Below, one piece after another: positions 33,373-41,402 of a stretch of DNA of 64,000 nucleotides (position 1 is its first letter; the number at the start of each line of letters is the position of its first letter). Origin of the DNA: Kribbella antiqua. GTDB lineage: Bacteria; Actinomycetota; Actinomycetes; Propionibacteriales; Kribbellaceae. The notes under the pieces are model-generated. The model ran no database searches, had not been told where the DNA came from, and worked only from the letters and a program-made list of their open reading frames with translations. The translations under genes and the position numbers were made by a program. The stretch is from assembly GCF_004345665.1 (NCBI RefSeq), contig NZ_SLWR01000008.1:1-64000 (forward strand), written 5' to 3'.

Positions 33373-34806
33373 GTGAACGGCGAGTTACTCGCAGGTCGCT
33401 ACCGGCTGTTGACCCTGCTGGGTCGGGGTGGCGCGGGTGAGGTGTGGCAGGCCGAGGACACCGTGCTCGCCCGGCAGGTGGCGGTGAAGCTGCTCCGCCG
33501 GATCGAGGGCGACACGCTCGACGCGGTCGAGCGGTTCCGGGCCGAAGCTCAGTCCGCCGCTCGGCTGATGCACCCGAACGTGGTCGCGACGTACGACGTG
33601 GGCGCCGAGGGCGAGCACGTGTTCCTGGTGATGGAGCTCGTGAAGGGCCCGGACCTCCAGCAGCTGATGCGCAGCTCCGGCCTGCCGAGCGCCACCCTGG
33701 TCGCCGACATCGCCACTCAGAGCGCCCGCGGTCTGGAGGCTGCACACGCGGCCGGCATCATCCACCGCGACGTGAAGCCCGGCAATCTGCTGCTCGCCCC
33801 GGACGGGACAGTCAAGATCACTGACTTCGGCATCGCCAAGGGCGTCGACACAGAAGCCACCGCCGTCGGAGTCCTCCTGGGTACGGCGTCCTACGTCTCA
33901 CCGGAGCAGGTCCGCGGCGAGGCCGCCACCCCGGCCAGCGACTGGTACTCCTTCGGCTGTGTCCTCTACGAACTGCTCACAGGCGCTCCGCCTTTCACGG
34001 GCCCGACTACTGAGTCGGTCATGCGCCAGCACCTGGACGCCGTACCGCAGCCGATCCAGCGTGCCGACGTAGGCCCCGCGCTGTCCGGCCTGGTGCTGCA
34101 GCTGCTGGCCAAGAACCCTCAGGATCGCCCGTCCTCGGCCGCCGAGGTCTCCGCCCAGCTGATCGAGCCGTCGGTCGACAACAGCACGCAGGTGCTGCCC
34201 TTCGTACCGGCTGCAGTCCCAATGGCCGTTGGGAACTGGGAAGAAGAGGAGCCTGCCGAGCAGACCGGCACACACCGAGCTGAGCGGAAGGGGTTCCCGT
34301 TCGCGAAGGTGATCGTGGCGATGGCAGTGGTGCTGGCCGCCGTCATCGGTGGCCTCCTGCTCCGGGAGAGCGTGTCGAACGAGCCGCCCGCCCAAGCGGG
34401 AGGTACGCCGTCCGCACCGGTTGCCAAGGTGACCGCGACGCCCAAGCCCAAGCCCACTCCCACGCCGTCGAAGACGCCCAAGAAGTCGTCCCCGACACCG
34501 ACGAAGACCAGTCAGGCCTCGCAGCTGGTCAGCCCGCAGACGCTGCAGGTGCTGGCCCAGCTCGTCCGGCAGACCGGAGGCGATCGCAAAGGCAGCCGAG
34601 CTCCCCGTGAAGCTGCCCGCGACCTGGACCAGGCGGCCCAGGCCCTGTCCGAGGGCGACACCGAGTCCGCGGCCGAGAACTTCTACGACGCTCGCAAGCG
34701 GCTCGCCGAGGCACAGCAGAACCACCGCTGGCAGAGCACCCCGCAGATCTCCGGCATGTTCGCCGCCATCAGTCAGGTCCTGCCCCGCCCCGACTCAGGG
34801 GAGTGA
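33373..34806 (+). CDS. Transmembrane Ser/Thr protein kinase (PknB-like)
   Basis: A 477-residue Hanks-type kinase. The kinase domain (about 8-260) has the glycine loop LLGRGGAGEVW, catalytic lysine K39 (VAVKLL), HRDVKPGNLLL at 132-142 and DFGIAKG at 152-158. A single transmembrane helix (KVIVAMAVVLAAVIGGLLL, about 313-331) leads to an external region with a Lys/Pro/Thr-rich linker and a helical end, but no PASTA repeats. The extracellular signal is unknown. GTG 33373. It stands alone between a convergently-facing cyclophilin promoter and the acyl-CoA dehydrogenase gene. Confidence 0.92.
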   Translation: MNGELLAGRYRLLTLLGRGGAGEVWQAEDTVLARQVAVKLLRRIEGDTLDAVERFRAEAQSAARLMHPNVVATYDVGAEGEHVFLVMELVKGPDLQQLMRSSGLPSATLVADIATQSARGLEAAHAAGIIHRDVKPGNLLLAPDGTVKITDFGIAKGVDTEATAVGVLLGTASYVSPEQVRGEAATPASDWYSFGCVLYELLTGAPPFTGPTTESVMRQHLDAVPQPIQRADVGPALSGLVLQLLAKNPQDRPSSAAEVSAQLIEPSVDNSTQVLPFVPAAVPMAVGNWEEEEPAEQTGTHRAERKGFPFAKVIVAMAVVLAAVIGGLLLRESVSNEPPAQAGGTPSAPVAKVTATPKPKPTPTPSKTPKKSSPTPTKTSQASQLVSPQTLQVLAQLVRQTGGDRKGSRAPREAARDLDQAAQALSEGDTESAAENFYDARKRLAEAQQNHRWQSTPQISGMFAAISQVLPRPDSGE

Positions 34807-34918
34807 GGCACGCGACCTCCGCCAGGTGGTCGGTGTCACAGCGGGTGTCCCCCTCGTGCGGGGATGCTGAGAACCGCGATACTCGCGGGTAAGGCATCTC
34901 GACCCAAGGAGCCGGACG

Positions 34919-36109
34919 ATGAGCAGGTTGCAGCAGACCGAGGGGCTGACCGATATCCAGGAGGAGATCCTGAAGACGGTCCGCGCGTTCGTCGAGTCGG
35001 AGATCCTGCCGGTCGCGACCGAGTTGGAGCATCGCGACGAGTACCCGACCGAGATCGTCGAGGGCCTGAAGGAACTCGGCCTGTTCGGCCTGATGATCCC
35101 CGAGGAGTACGGCGGTCTGGGCGAGTCGCTGCTCACCTACGCGCTGTGTGTCGAGGAGATCGCCCGCGGCTGGATGAGCGTGTCCGGCATCATCAACACG
35201 CACTTCATCGTCGCCTACATGCTCCTGCAGCACGGCACCGACGAGCAGAAGCAGAAGTACCTGCCACGGATGGCGACCGGCGAGGTGCGTGGCGCGTTCT
35301 CGATGTCGGAGCCCGGCTGCGGATCCGACGTCGCCGCGATCAAAACGAAGGCAACAAAGGACGGCGACGCCTACGTCATCAACGGCCAGAAGATGTGGCT
35401 GACCAACGGCGGCTCCAGCAACCTGGTCGCCGTACTGGTCAAAACCGATGAAGGCGCGGACTCGGTCTACAAGAACATGACGACTTTCCTGGTGGAGAAG
35501 GAGCCCGGGTTCGGCGAGGTCGACAAGGGTCTGAGTGTGCCGGGCAAGATCGAGAAGATGGGTTACAAGGGCGTCGACACGACGGAGCTGGTGTTCGACG
35601 GTTACCGGATCGACGCGGGCCAGATCCTCGGCGGCGTGCCGGGCAAGGGTTTCTACCAGATGATGGACGGTGTCGAGGTCGGCCGGGTGAACGTGGCCGC
35701 GCGCGGGTGCGGGGTGGCGCGGCGGGCGTTCGAGCTGGGCATTTCCTATGCGCAGCAGCGGGAGACGTTCGGGAAGAAGATCGCGGACCATCAGGCGGTG
35801 CTGTTCCGGCTGGCCGACATGGCGGTGAAGGTCGAGGCTGCGCACGAGCTGATGGTGAAGGCTGCGCGGAAGAAGGACTCCGGCTCCCGCAACGACTTCG
35901 AGGCCGGTGTGGCGAAGTATCTGGCCAGCGAGTACTGCCACCAGGTCGTGGAGGACTCGTTCCGCATCCACGGCGGCTACGGCTTCTCCAAGGAGTACGA
36001 GATCGAGCGCCTTTACCGTGAGGCGCCGATGCTGCTGATCGGCGAGGGTACGGCGGACATCCAGCGGATGATCATCGGCCGCCGGCTGCTGGAGGACTAC
36101 AAGCTCTAG
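34919..36109 (+). CDS. Acyl-CoA dehydrogenase
   Basis: A 396-residue FAD-dependent acyl-CoA dehydrogenase. LFGLMIPEEYGGLG, the FAD motif GAFSMSEPGCGSD and MWLTNGGSSNLVAV, and the C-terminal QVVEDSFRIHGGYGFSKEYE with RLYREAPMLLIGEGT are all present; a catalytic glutamate is likely near the latter. The chain-length preference cannot be told. AAGGAG lies nine bases before ATG 34919. Together with the malyl-CoA-lyase-like and MaoC genes it could belong to an ethylmalonyl-CoA or a leucine-type degradation route. Confidence 0.92.
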   Translation: MSRLQQTEGLTDIQEEILKTVRAFVESEILPVATELEHRDEYPTEIVEGLKELGLFGLMIPEEYGGLGESLLTYALCVEEIARGWMSVSGIINTHFIVAYMLLQHGTDEQKQKYLPRMATGEVRGAFSMSEPGCGSDVAAIKTKATKDGDAYVINGQKMWLTNGGSSNLVAVLVKTDEGADSVYKNMTTFLVEKEPGFGEVDKGLSVPGKIEKMGYKGVDTTELVFDGYRIDAGQILGGVPGKGFYQMMDGVEVGRVNVAARGCGVARRAFELGISYAQQRETFGKKIADHQAVLFRLADMAVKVEAAHELMVKAARKKDSGSRNDFEAGVAKYLASEYCHQVVEDSFRIHGGYGFSKEYEIERLYREAPMLLIGEGTADIQRMIIGRRLLEDYKL

Positions 36110-36117
36110 GCCGGCCG

Positions 36118-36166
36118 GCACACTGTGGCCGACGGGCGGGGCGGTGCCAGTCGGGCCACAGTGTGC
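36118..36166. terminator. Bidirectional terminator hairpin
   Basis: GCACACTGTGGCC (36118-36130) and GGCCACAGTGTGC (36154-36166) form a perfect 13-bp stem with a 23-base loop, between the stops of the converging acyl-CoA dehydrogenase and ArsR-type genes. Confidence 0.75.
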
Positions 36167-36180
36167 GGCGGGGCAGGGGT

Positions 36181-37197
36181 CTATGAGGCCAAGTACGGCT
36201 GCTGCCTGGTAGCACCTGAACCGTGACCGGACAGCAGCCAGATACCCAGCTGGGTGATCTCATGGCGGACCGAGGCGCCGGCGCGACGAGTGGTGATGAG
36301 CCCGGCCTCCCGCAGGACGGTCGCCTGATGGCTGGCCGCGGCCGGTGAGATCTTGCAGCGCTTCGCCAGCTCAGTCGTCGTACAGCCGGAGGCAGCGGCT
36401 TCCAGAGCGGCTGCACGGGTGGAGCCCAGCAGCGAGCCCAGTGCGTCGCTGGACGGGGCCGCGTCGGCCGACGACTGCCGCAGGATGCCCGGCGCGTGCT
36501 GGATCGGGTACACCAGGATCGGCTTCAGCTCCGGATCGGCCAGCTTTGTCGGCGCCTGCCAGCAGAACGCTGACGGCTGCAGCTCGATCCCACGCCCGTC
36601 CAGGTAGAAGTCGCGGTCCCTCAGGTCCAGCACCTGCAGCACCGGCGGCACCCAGCGCACGCGCGGGTGCAGCGACGACAACAGCCGGTCCACGCCGTGC
36701 CGCGACAGTGTCTCACCGCGGTGCGCGTGGTCGGCGGAGATGTGCGTCCCGATCGACTTCCAGTACGGCGCTATGGCCGCATCGTGGTAGGTCCGGATCG
36801 CCCGGCCGAGCTTGTGCAGCGAGGCACGGTCACCTTGAGCCAGCTCCCGCGTCCACGGTGAGGCCGGGCGCTGGTTGCTGAGCAGGTCGAGTTGGCTGCG
36901 GATCTCCTGGCGTGGAGTGGCCAGCGTCAGCTCCAGCGCGCTGTCGAAGTCCGGCTCGGCCTCGGCCGGGGTGAGGAAGTCGGGGGAGTAGCCCTTGGCG
37001 GGAGTCAGCTCCAGCAGCAGCCGCATCTGGTCGGGAGCGACCTTGGCCCCGACGTGGCGGCGCCAGTCCTCGAAGACCAATCGCCCTTCCGAGTGCTGCA
37101 GCATGTGCAGGCTGAGCAGCACTTCCCAGAGCGGTGCGGGCTTCGTAGCGACGGTGACGCGTGCGACATCACGCGGCGTGAAATGAATGCGGAGCAC
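36181..37197 (-). CDS. ArsR-type winged-helix regulator with large N-terminal domain
   Basis: A 338-residue regulator common in actinobacteria. The N-terminal two thirds form an uncharacterised domain (LRIHFTPRDVARVTVATKP start, then PLWEVLLSLHMLQ), and residues about 250-320 are a winged helix: LGSLLGSTRAAALEAAASGC, TTELAKRCKISPAAASHQAT, VLREAGLITTRRAG. GTG 37197 is preferred: it has AGGGAGG about 9 bases upstream and begins where the family does; a TTG at 37221 is the alternative. No clear target gene is adjacent. Confidence 0.85.
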   Translation of the reverse strand: MLRIHFTPRDVARVTVATKPAPLWEVLLSLHMLQHSEGRLVFEDWRRHVGAKVAPDQMRLLLELTPAKGYSPDFLTPAEAEPDFDSALELTLATPRQEIRSQLDLLSNQRPASPWTRELAQGDRASLHKLGRAIRTYHDAAIAPYWKSIGTHISADHAHRGETLSRHGVDRLLSSLHPRVRWVPPVLQVLDLRDRDFYLDGRGIELQPSAFCWQAPTKLADPELKPILVYPIQHAPGILRQSSADAAPSSDALGSLLGSTRAAALEAAASGCTTTELAKRCKISPAAASHQATVLREAGLITTRRAGASVRHEITQLGIWLLSGHGSGATRQQPYLAS

Positions 37198-37319
37198 TGG
37201 GCGGGCCCTCCCTGGTACCAACTGTCACGACATCCCCCGATGCCGTCGGTCGCTGAATGTGTTTGACCGCTGACCGAATGCGATGACGGCATTGAATCAA
37301 GAGTCACAATTGGTCCACA

Positions 37320-37343
37320 ACCGTTTGAACATTCCAAAACGGT
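37320..37343 (-). terminator. Hairpin downstream of corA
   Basis: ACCGTTT (37320-37326) and AAACGGT (37337-37343) form a perfect 7-bp stem with a 10-base loop, 39 bases after the corA stop on the minus strand. Plausible weak terminator in a relatively AT-rich 184-base gap that also holds the ArsR-type promoter. Confidence 0.4.
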
Positions 37344-37381
37344 GGTACTCGCGGCCATGGCACAAGGCTGCCAGCTCCGCC

Positions 37382-38488
37382 TCAAAGCCAGTGGTTGCGC
37401 TTGAACAGCCGGTACAGCACCGTGCAGGCGGCCGCCATCACGCCGAGGACCACGAAGTACGCGTACTTCAGCCGCAGCTCCGGCATGTCGTCGAAGTTCA
37501 TGCCATAAATGCCGGCGATCATCGTCGGCACTGCCAGGATCGCCACGTAGGCCGCGATCCGGCGCATGTCCTCGTTCTCGGCCACCTGGACCTGTGCGAG
37601 CCCGGCCTGCAGGATCGAGCTGAGCAGCTCGTCGAACGAGATCACCTGCTCCTTCACGCGCAGCAGGTGGTCGTCCACGTCGCGGAAGTAGTTCCTGGTC
37701 TCGTCGGCGATCAGCGGGTGGCGCAGCGTCGACAGCGCCCGCATCGGCCCGGTCAGTGGCGCCACTGCCCGCTTCAGCTCCAGCACCTCGCGCTTGAGCT
37801 GGTAGACCCGGTCGATGCTCCGCCAGCCGCGCGGCGTGAACATCTCGCTCTCGATCACGTCGATGTCGGCCTGTACAGCGTCCGCGACCTCCAGGTACCG
37901 GTCCACGACGTGGTCCGCGATCGCATGCAGTACGGCGCCCGGCCCGGTCGCCAGCCGCGCCGGCTCCTGCTCCAGTGCCTGCCGCAGACCAGTCAGCTCA
38001 CTGTGCTCACCATGGCGGACAGTGACGACGAACCCAGGCCCGCAGAACACCATCACCTCACCCGATTCCACCACCTCGCTGGTGGCCGTCAGGTCCCCGT
38101 GCGGCACGTACCTGACCGTCTTCAGTACGGCGAACAACGTGTCGTCGTACCGCTCGAGCTTGGGGCGCTGGTGGGCCTCGGTGGCGTCCTCCACCGCGAG
38201 AGCGTGCAGGCCGAACTCCTGACCGATGATGGCGAGCTGCCGCTCGTTCGGCTGGAACAGGCCGATCCAGACGAACCCCTGCCCCTTGCGGGCCCGCGTC
38301 AGCGCCTCGACGTAGGAGCTGATCTTGGTGTCCCGGCGGCCCTCGCGGTAAAAGGCCCAGTCGACCAGAGCGCCGTCCAGCGTGCCGCTGGCGACCAGGT
38401 CGATCGGGGGCGGGTCGCCCGGAGCGCGGCGGGCGAAGACCCGTCCGACGGCGCGTGACGCGCCCAAGTCCCACCTTCGCCCGGTCAT
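37382..38488 (-). CDS. corA: CorA-type magnesium/cobalt channel
   Basis: A 368-residue CorA family divalent-cation channel. A large cytoplasmic domain with the long coiled helix (about 150-300) is followed by two C-terminal membrane helices, the first ending in the selectivity motif YGMNF, and a short basic tail (LFKRNHWL). ATG 38488 is used; GTG 38491 or ATG 38524 are possible and none has a good ribosome site, so the transcript may be leaderless. It sits beside a divergent stress-protein gene; corA also closes the comparable mycobacterial region. Confidence 0.9.
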   Translation of the reverse strand: MTGRRWDLGASRAVGRVFARRAPGDPPPIDLVASGTLDGALVDWAFYREGRRDTKISSYVEALTRARKGQGFVWIGLFQPNERQLAIIGQEFGLHALAVEDATEAHQRPKLERYDDTLFAVLKTVRYVPHGDLTATSEVVESGEVMVFCGPGFVVTVRHGEHSELTGLRQALEQEPARLATGPGAVLHAIADHVVDRYLEVADAVQADIDVIESEMFTPRGWRSIDRVYQLKREVLELKRAVAPLTGPMRALSTLRHPLIADETRNYFRDVDDHLLRVKEQVISFDELLSSILQAGLAQVQVAENEDMRRIAAYVAILAVPTMIAGIYGMNFDDMPELRLKYAYFVVLGVMAAACTVLYRLFKRNHWL

Positions 38489-38563
38489 CACCGGCGAGGC
38501 TATCAAGGCGTGGTAACCAGGCATCGGCAATGATGGGGTGGAAGCACGCGGAGAGGAACGACG

Positions 38564-39115
38564 ATGACCACGCAGGGCATGCCCTCGATGGACCCCCGGC
38601 CGAGCGGCCTGACCATCGGCACGTACGACACGTACCGGGAGGCGCAGCGGGCGGTCGACTATCTGTCGGACGAGAAGTTCCCGGTCGAGCACACGACCAT
38701 CGTCGGCAACAACCTGCGCCAGGTGGAGAAGATCACCGGCCGGCTCACCTGGGGCCGGGCGCTCGCCGCCGGGCTGGCCAGCGGCGCCTGGTTCGGCCTG
38801 TTCGTCGGCCTGCTGCTGGGGCTGTTCACCACCGGCAACTGGCTGGCGGCGCTGCTTACCGGTGTGGTGCTGGGTGCCTTCTTCGGGCTGGTGTTCGGCG
38901 GCCTCAGCTACGCGCAGTCGGCCGGCCGCCGCGACTTCACCTCCCGCACCGCGGTGGTGGCGACGACGTACGACGTCCTGTGCGACTTCAAGCACGCCGA
39001 AGAGGCCCGCAACCACCTGGCCAAGCTGGCACTCAAGGGTGAGGTCCACCCGGTCCTCCCACAACAGCAGCAGTCCTTGCAGCAGCAGACGCCTCTCCAG
39101 CAGCCCCACGACTGA
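38564..39115 (+). CDS. GSP17M-like stress protein with central membrane segments
   Basis: A 183-residue protein with the general-stress-protein 17M-like N-terminus (TIGTYDTYREAQRAVDYLSD, then VEHTTIVGNNLRQVEKITG). Two hydrophobic helices follow (LAAGLASGAWFGLFVGLLLG and LAALLTGVVLGAFFGLVFGG), and the end is Gln-rich (QQQQSLQQQTPLQQ). The role is unknown; it is a widespread actinobacterial membrane protein. ATG 38564 with GGAG upstream, divergent from corA. Confidence 0.85.
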   Translation: MTTQGMPSMDPRPSGLTIGTYDTYREAQRAVDYLSDEKFPVEHTTIVGNNLRQVEKITGRLTWGRALAAGLASGAWFGLFVGLLLGLFTTGNWLAALLTGVVLGAFFGLVFGGLSYAQSAGRRDFTSRTAVVATTYDVLCDFKHAEEARNHLAKLALKGEVHPVLPQQQQSLQQQTPLQQPHD

Positions 39116-39230
39116 CTCCGGCTGCACTTCCGGGTGACGAACGTCTCGCCGGGATGAGAGCTGGACCACGGACCCGCCGCGCCCGGATTCGGCAGCATGG
39201 GGTGACCAACCCCGGATAAGGAGCCGAAAG

Positions 39231-39740
39231 ATGCAGTTCGGGCGTAGTTACGAGGAGTTCGAGGTCGGGGCGGTCTACAAGCACTGGCCGGGCAAGACGG
39301 TGACCGAGTACGACGACCACCTGTTCTGCCTGCTCACCATGAACCACCACCCGCTGCACCTGGACGCGAACTACGCGGTGGAGACCACCCAGTTCGGCAA
39401 GAACGTTGTGGTCGGCAACTACATCTACTCGATCCTGCTCGGCATGTCGGTGCCGGACGTGAGCGGCAAGGCGATCGCGAATCTCGAGATCGAGTCGCTC
39501 CGGCACGTAGCCCCGACGTTCCACGGCGACACCATCTACGGCGAGACCGTCGTACTGGACAAGTGGGAGTCGAAGTCCAAGGACGACCGGGGCGTCGTCT
39601 ACGTCGAGACCAAGGGCTACAAGCAGGACGGCACCGTCGTCTGCCTCTTCCGCCGCAAGGTGATGGTCCCGAAGAACGCCTACCTCGAGGCCCGCGGCGG
39701 CGAACAACCCGCCCGCCCCACCCCCATCGACCGCGACTGA
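39231..39740 (+). CDS. MaoC-family hot-dog hydratase
   Basis: A 169-residue single hot-dog domain resembling the MaoC/mesaconyl-CoA hydratase group. VGAVYKHWPGKTVTEYDD, LLTMNHHPLHLDANYAV and GDTIYGETVVLDKWESK are the landmarks. The hydratase motif usually reads G-D-x-N-P-[LIV]-H; here the aspartate position is N38 while H43 is kept. AAGGAG precedes ATG 39231. It may hydrate an enoyl-CoA in the same route as the malyl-CoA-lyase-like and acyl-CoA dehydrogenase genes. Confidence 0.85.
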   Translation: MQFGRSYEEFEVGAVYKHWPGKTVTEYDDHLFCLLTMNHHPLHLDANYAVETTQFGKNVVVGNYIYSILLGMSVPDVSGKAIANLEIESLRHVAPTFHGDTIYGETVVLDKWESKSKDDRGVVYVETKGYKQDGTVVCLFRRKVMVPKNAYLEARGGEQPARPTPIDRD

Positions 39741-39748
39741 CCCACCCG

Positions 39749-39838
39749 CCATTTGATGGGTTCACCCGCCAAATGGCGGGTTCCCCGCTCGTATCCGGGC
39801 GGGGAACCCACAACGGCATGGGTGGACCCACCAAGCCG
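39749..39838. repeat. 90-bp palindromic repeat, copy 2
   Basis: Begins CCATTTGATGGGTTCACCC and aligns end to end with the copies at 9019 and 39904. It starts 8 bases after the MaoC stop. Inner arms GGGTTCCCCGC and GCGGGGAACCC pair well; the right outer arm is degraded (GGTGGACCCACCAAG). It is the first of an array filling most of the 323-base gap to the fucosidase gene. Confidence 0.85.
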
Positions 39839-39856
39839 ACCGCGACCACCCCACCC

Positions 39857-39902
39857 GCATTTGATGGGGTGCACCCACCAAGTCGACCGCGCCCACCCCA
39901 CC
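39857..39902. repeat. Internally deleted copy of the 90-bp repeat
   Basis: The left end GCATTTGATGGGG is joined directly to a right-end sequence GCACCCACCAAGTCGACCGCG, with the hairpin centre missing. The flank CGACCGCG.CCACCCCACCC matches that after copy 2, suggesting duplication followed by internal deletion. Confidence 0.65.
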
Positions 39903-39903
39903 C

Positions 39904-39993
39904 GCATTTGATGGGTACACCTACCAAATTGTGGGTTCGCCCCCCGGATGCGGGCGGGGAACCCACAACGGCGTTGGTGAACCCATCAAACGG
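39904..39993. repeat. 90-bp palindromic repeat, copy 3
   Basis: Begins GCATTTGATGGGTACACC and ends GGTGAACCCATCAAACGG, the cleanest outer arms of the three copies. The remaining sequence to the fucosidase stop (39994-40063) holds no gene and no clear motif. Confidence 0.85.
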
Positions 39994-40063
39994 GAACAGA
40001 CGAGCGGCCCGGCCGGGGGAGGGGTACCCCGGGCGAGCCGCTCGCCAACCGCGGACCAAACGT

Positions 40064-41377
40064 TTAGAGGAACAGCTCGATCACCGGGACCACGGCGTCC
40101 GGTTTCTGGGTCGGGAGGTCCAGCGTCAGGATGTCCGCGGACACGCCGCCCATCCGGGTGTTCTGTGCGGTCTGCTCAGGGTCGTTGACGATCCGCTTGA
40201 TCTCGGAGGCGTCGTTCAGCAGCTGGGCGTACTTCACCTTGCCGGCCAGGCCGGGCAGGTGGATGTGACCCATCGGCCAGGAGAAGAAGTGCAGGTACAG
40301 GCGGTCACCCTTCTGGGTGAAACGGCAGTCGACCGGCGCGGTGTACTCCGACGGCCGGGCGCCACGGATCGACCGCTCGTGCAGCCGCATCCACTCGCCG
40401 ATCGTCGCCAGCGTGTCCAGGGCGCGCGGGTCGAACTCGCCCCGGCCCGTCGGGCCGACGTTCAGCAGCAGGTTGCCGTCCTTGGAGACCGAGTCGACCA
40501 GCATCTTGACCAGCATTTCCGGTGACTTCCAGTCCAGGTTGTCCCGGTCGTAGCCCCAGCTGCCGTTCAACGTCTGGCAGGCCTCCCACAGCACCGGCTG
40601 CCCGTCGCGCATCATCGGGCCGTCCGGCTGGTACTGCTCCGGCGTCACGAAGTCACCGGGGATGTCGAGCCGGTCGTTGATCAGGATGTCCGGCTGTAGC
40701 TCCCGGCACATCGCCATCAGTTCCTCGGACCGCCACTCGTCCTTGCCCTTGCCGTTGCCCGGTCCGGGCAGACCGTCCTCGCGCAGCCGGTTCGGGTAGG
40801 AGAAGTCGAACCACATGATGTCGATCGGCCCGTACCGCGTCAGCAGCTCCCGCGTCTGCGCGTGCAGGTAATCGGCGTACACCTGGACGTCCCGCCCGGC
40901 CGCCTTGGCCTGCGCCTCCTCGTCGTACCGCTGCGGGTGTACGACGTCGATCGGGAACTCCGGGTGGTGCCAGTCGATCAGCGAGTGGTAGAACCCGACC
41001 CCGAGCCCTTCGGCCCGGCAGGCCTCGACGAACGGGCCGACCAGGTCCTTGCCCCACGGCGTCTTCGCGACCGTGTAGTCCGACACCGACGAGTCCCAGA
41101 GGCAGAAGCCTTCGTGGTGCTTGGTCGTCAGTACGGCGTACCGCATGCCAGCCTCGCGGGCCGCCTTGGCCCACTTGCGCGGGTCGTAGAGGTCGGGCTC
41201 GAAGTGGTCGAAGTACGGCTGGTAGTCCTCGTCGGTCAGCCGCTCGCGGTTCTTCACCCATTCATGCCGGGCCGGCAGCGAGTACAGCCCCCAGTGGATG
41301 AAGAGCCCGAACCGCCAGTCGCGGAACTTCTCGACAGAGGCTGTGCTTGCTTTATTTGGGGGAGGCGCGTCGGTCAT
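40064..41377 (-). CDS. GH29 alpha-L-fucosidase
   Basis: A 437-residue glycoside hydrolase releasing alpha-L-fucose. FRDWRFGLFIHWGLYSLPAR at the N-terminus, LTTKHHEGFCLWDS and the nucleophile D191 in IDIMWFDFSYP are GH29 hallmarks; GNLLLNVGPTGRG lies near residue 320. No signal peptide is visible, so it probably acts inside the cell on imported fucosides. ATG 41377 has AAGGAG six bases upstream. It is the last gene of a four-gene minus-strand operon behind an ABC importer. Confidence 0.92.
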   Translation of the reverse strand: MTDAPPPNKASTASVEKFRDWRFGLFIHWGLYSLPARHEWVKNRERLTDEDYQPYFDHFEPDLYDPRKWAKAAREAGMRYAVLTTKHHEGFCLWDSSVSDYTVAKTPWGKDLVGPFVEACRAEGLGVGFYHSLIDWHHPEFPIDVVHPQRYDEEAQAKAAGRDVQVYADYLHAQTRELLTRYGPIDIMWFDFSYPNRLREDGLPGPGNGKGKDEWRSEELMAMCRELQPDILINDRLDIPGDFVTPEQYQPDGPMMRDGQPVLWEACQTLNGSWGYDRDNLDWKSPEMLVKMLVDSVSKDGNLLLNVGPTGRGEFDPRALDTLATIGEWMRLHERSIRGARPSEYTAPVDCRFTQKGDRLYLHFFSWPMGHIHLPGLAGKVKYAQLLNDASEIKRIVNDPEQTAQNTRMGGVSADILTLDLPTQKPDAVVPVIELFL

Positions 41378-41402
41378 CACAACACTCCTTGAGCTAGAGA
41401 AT

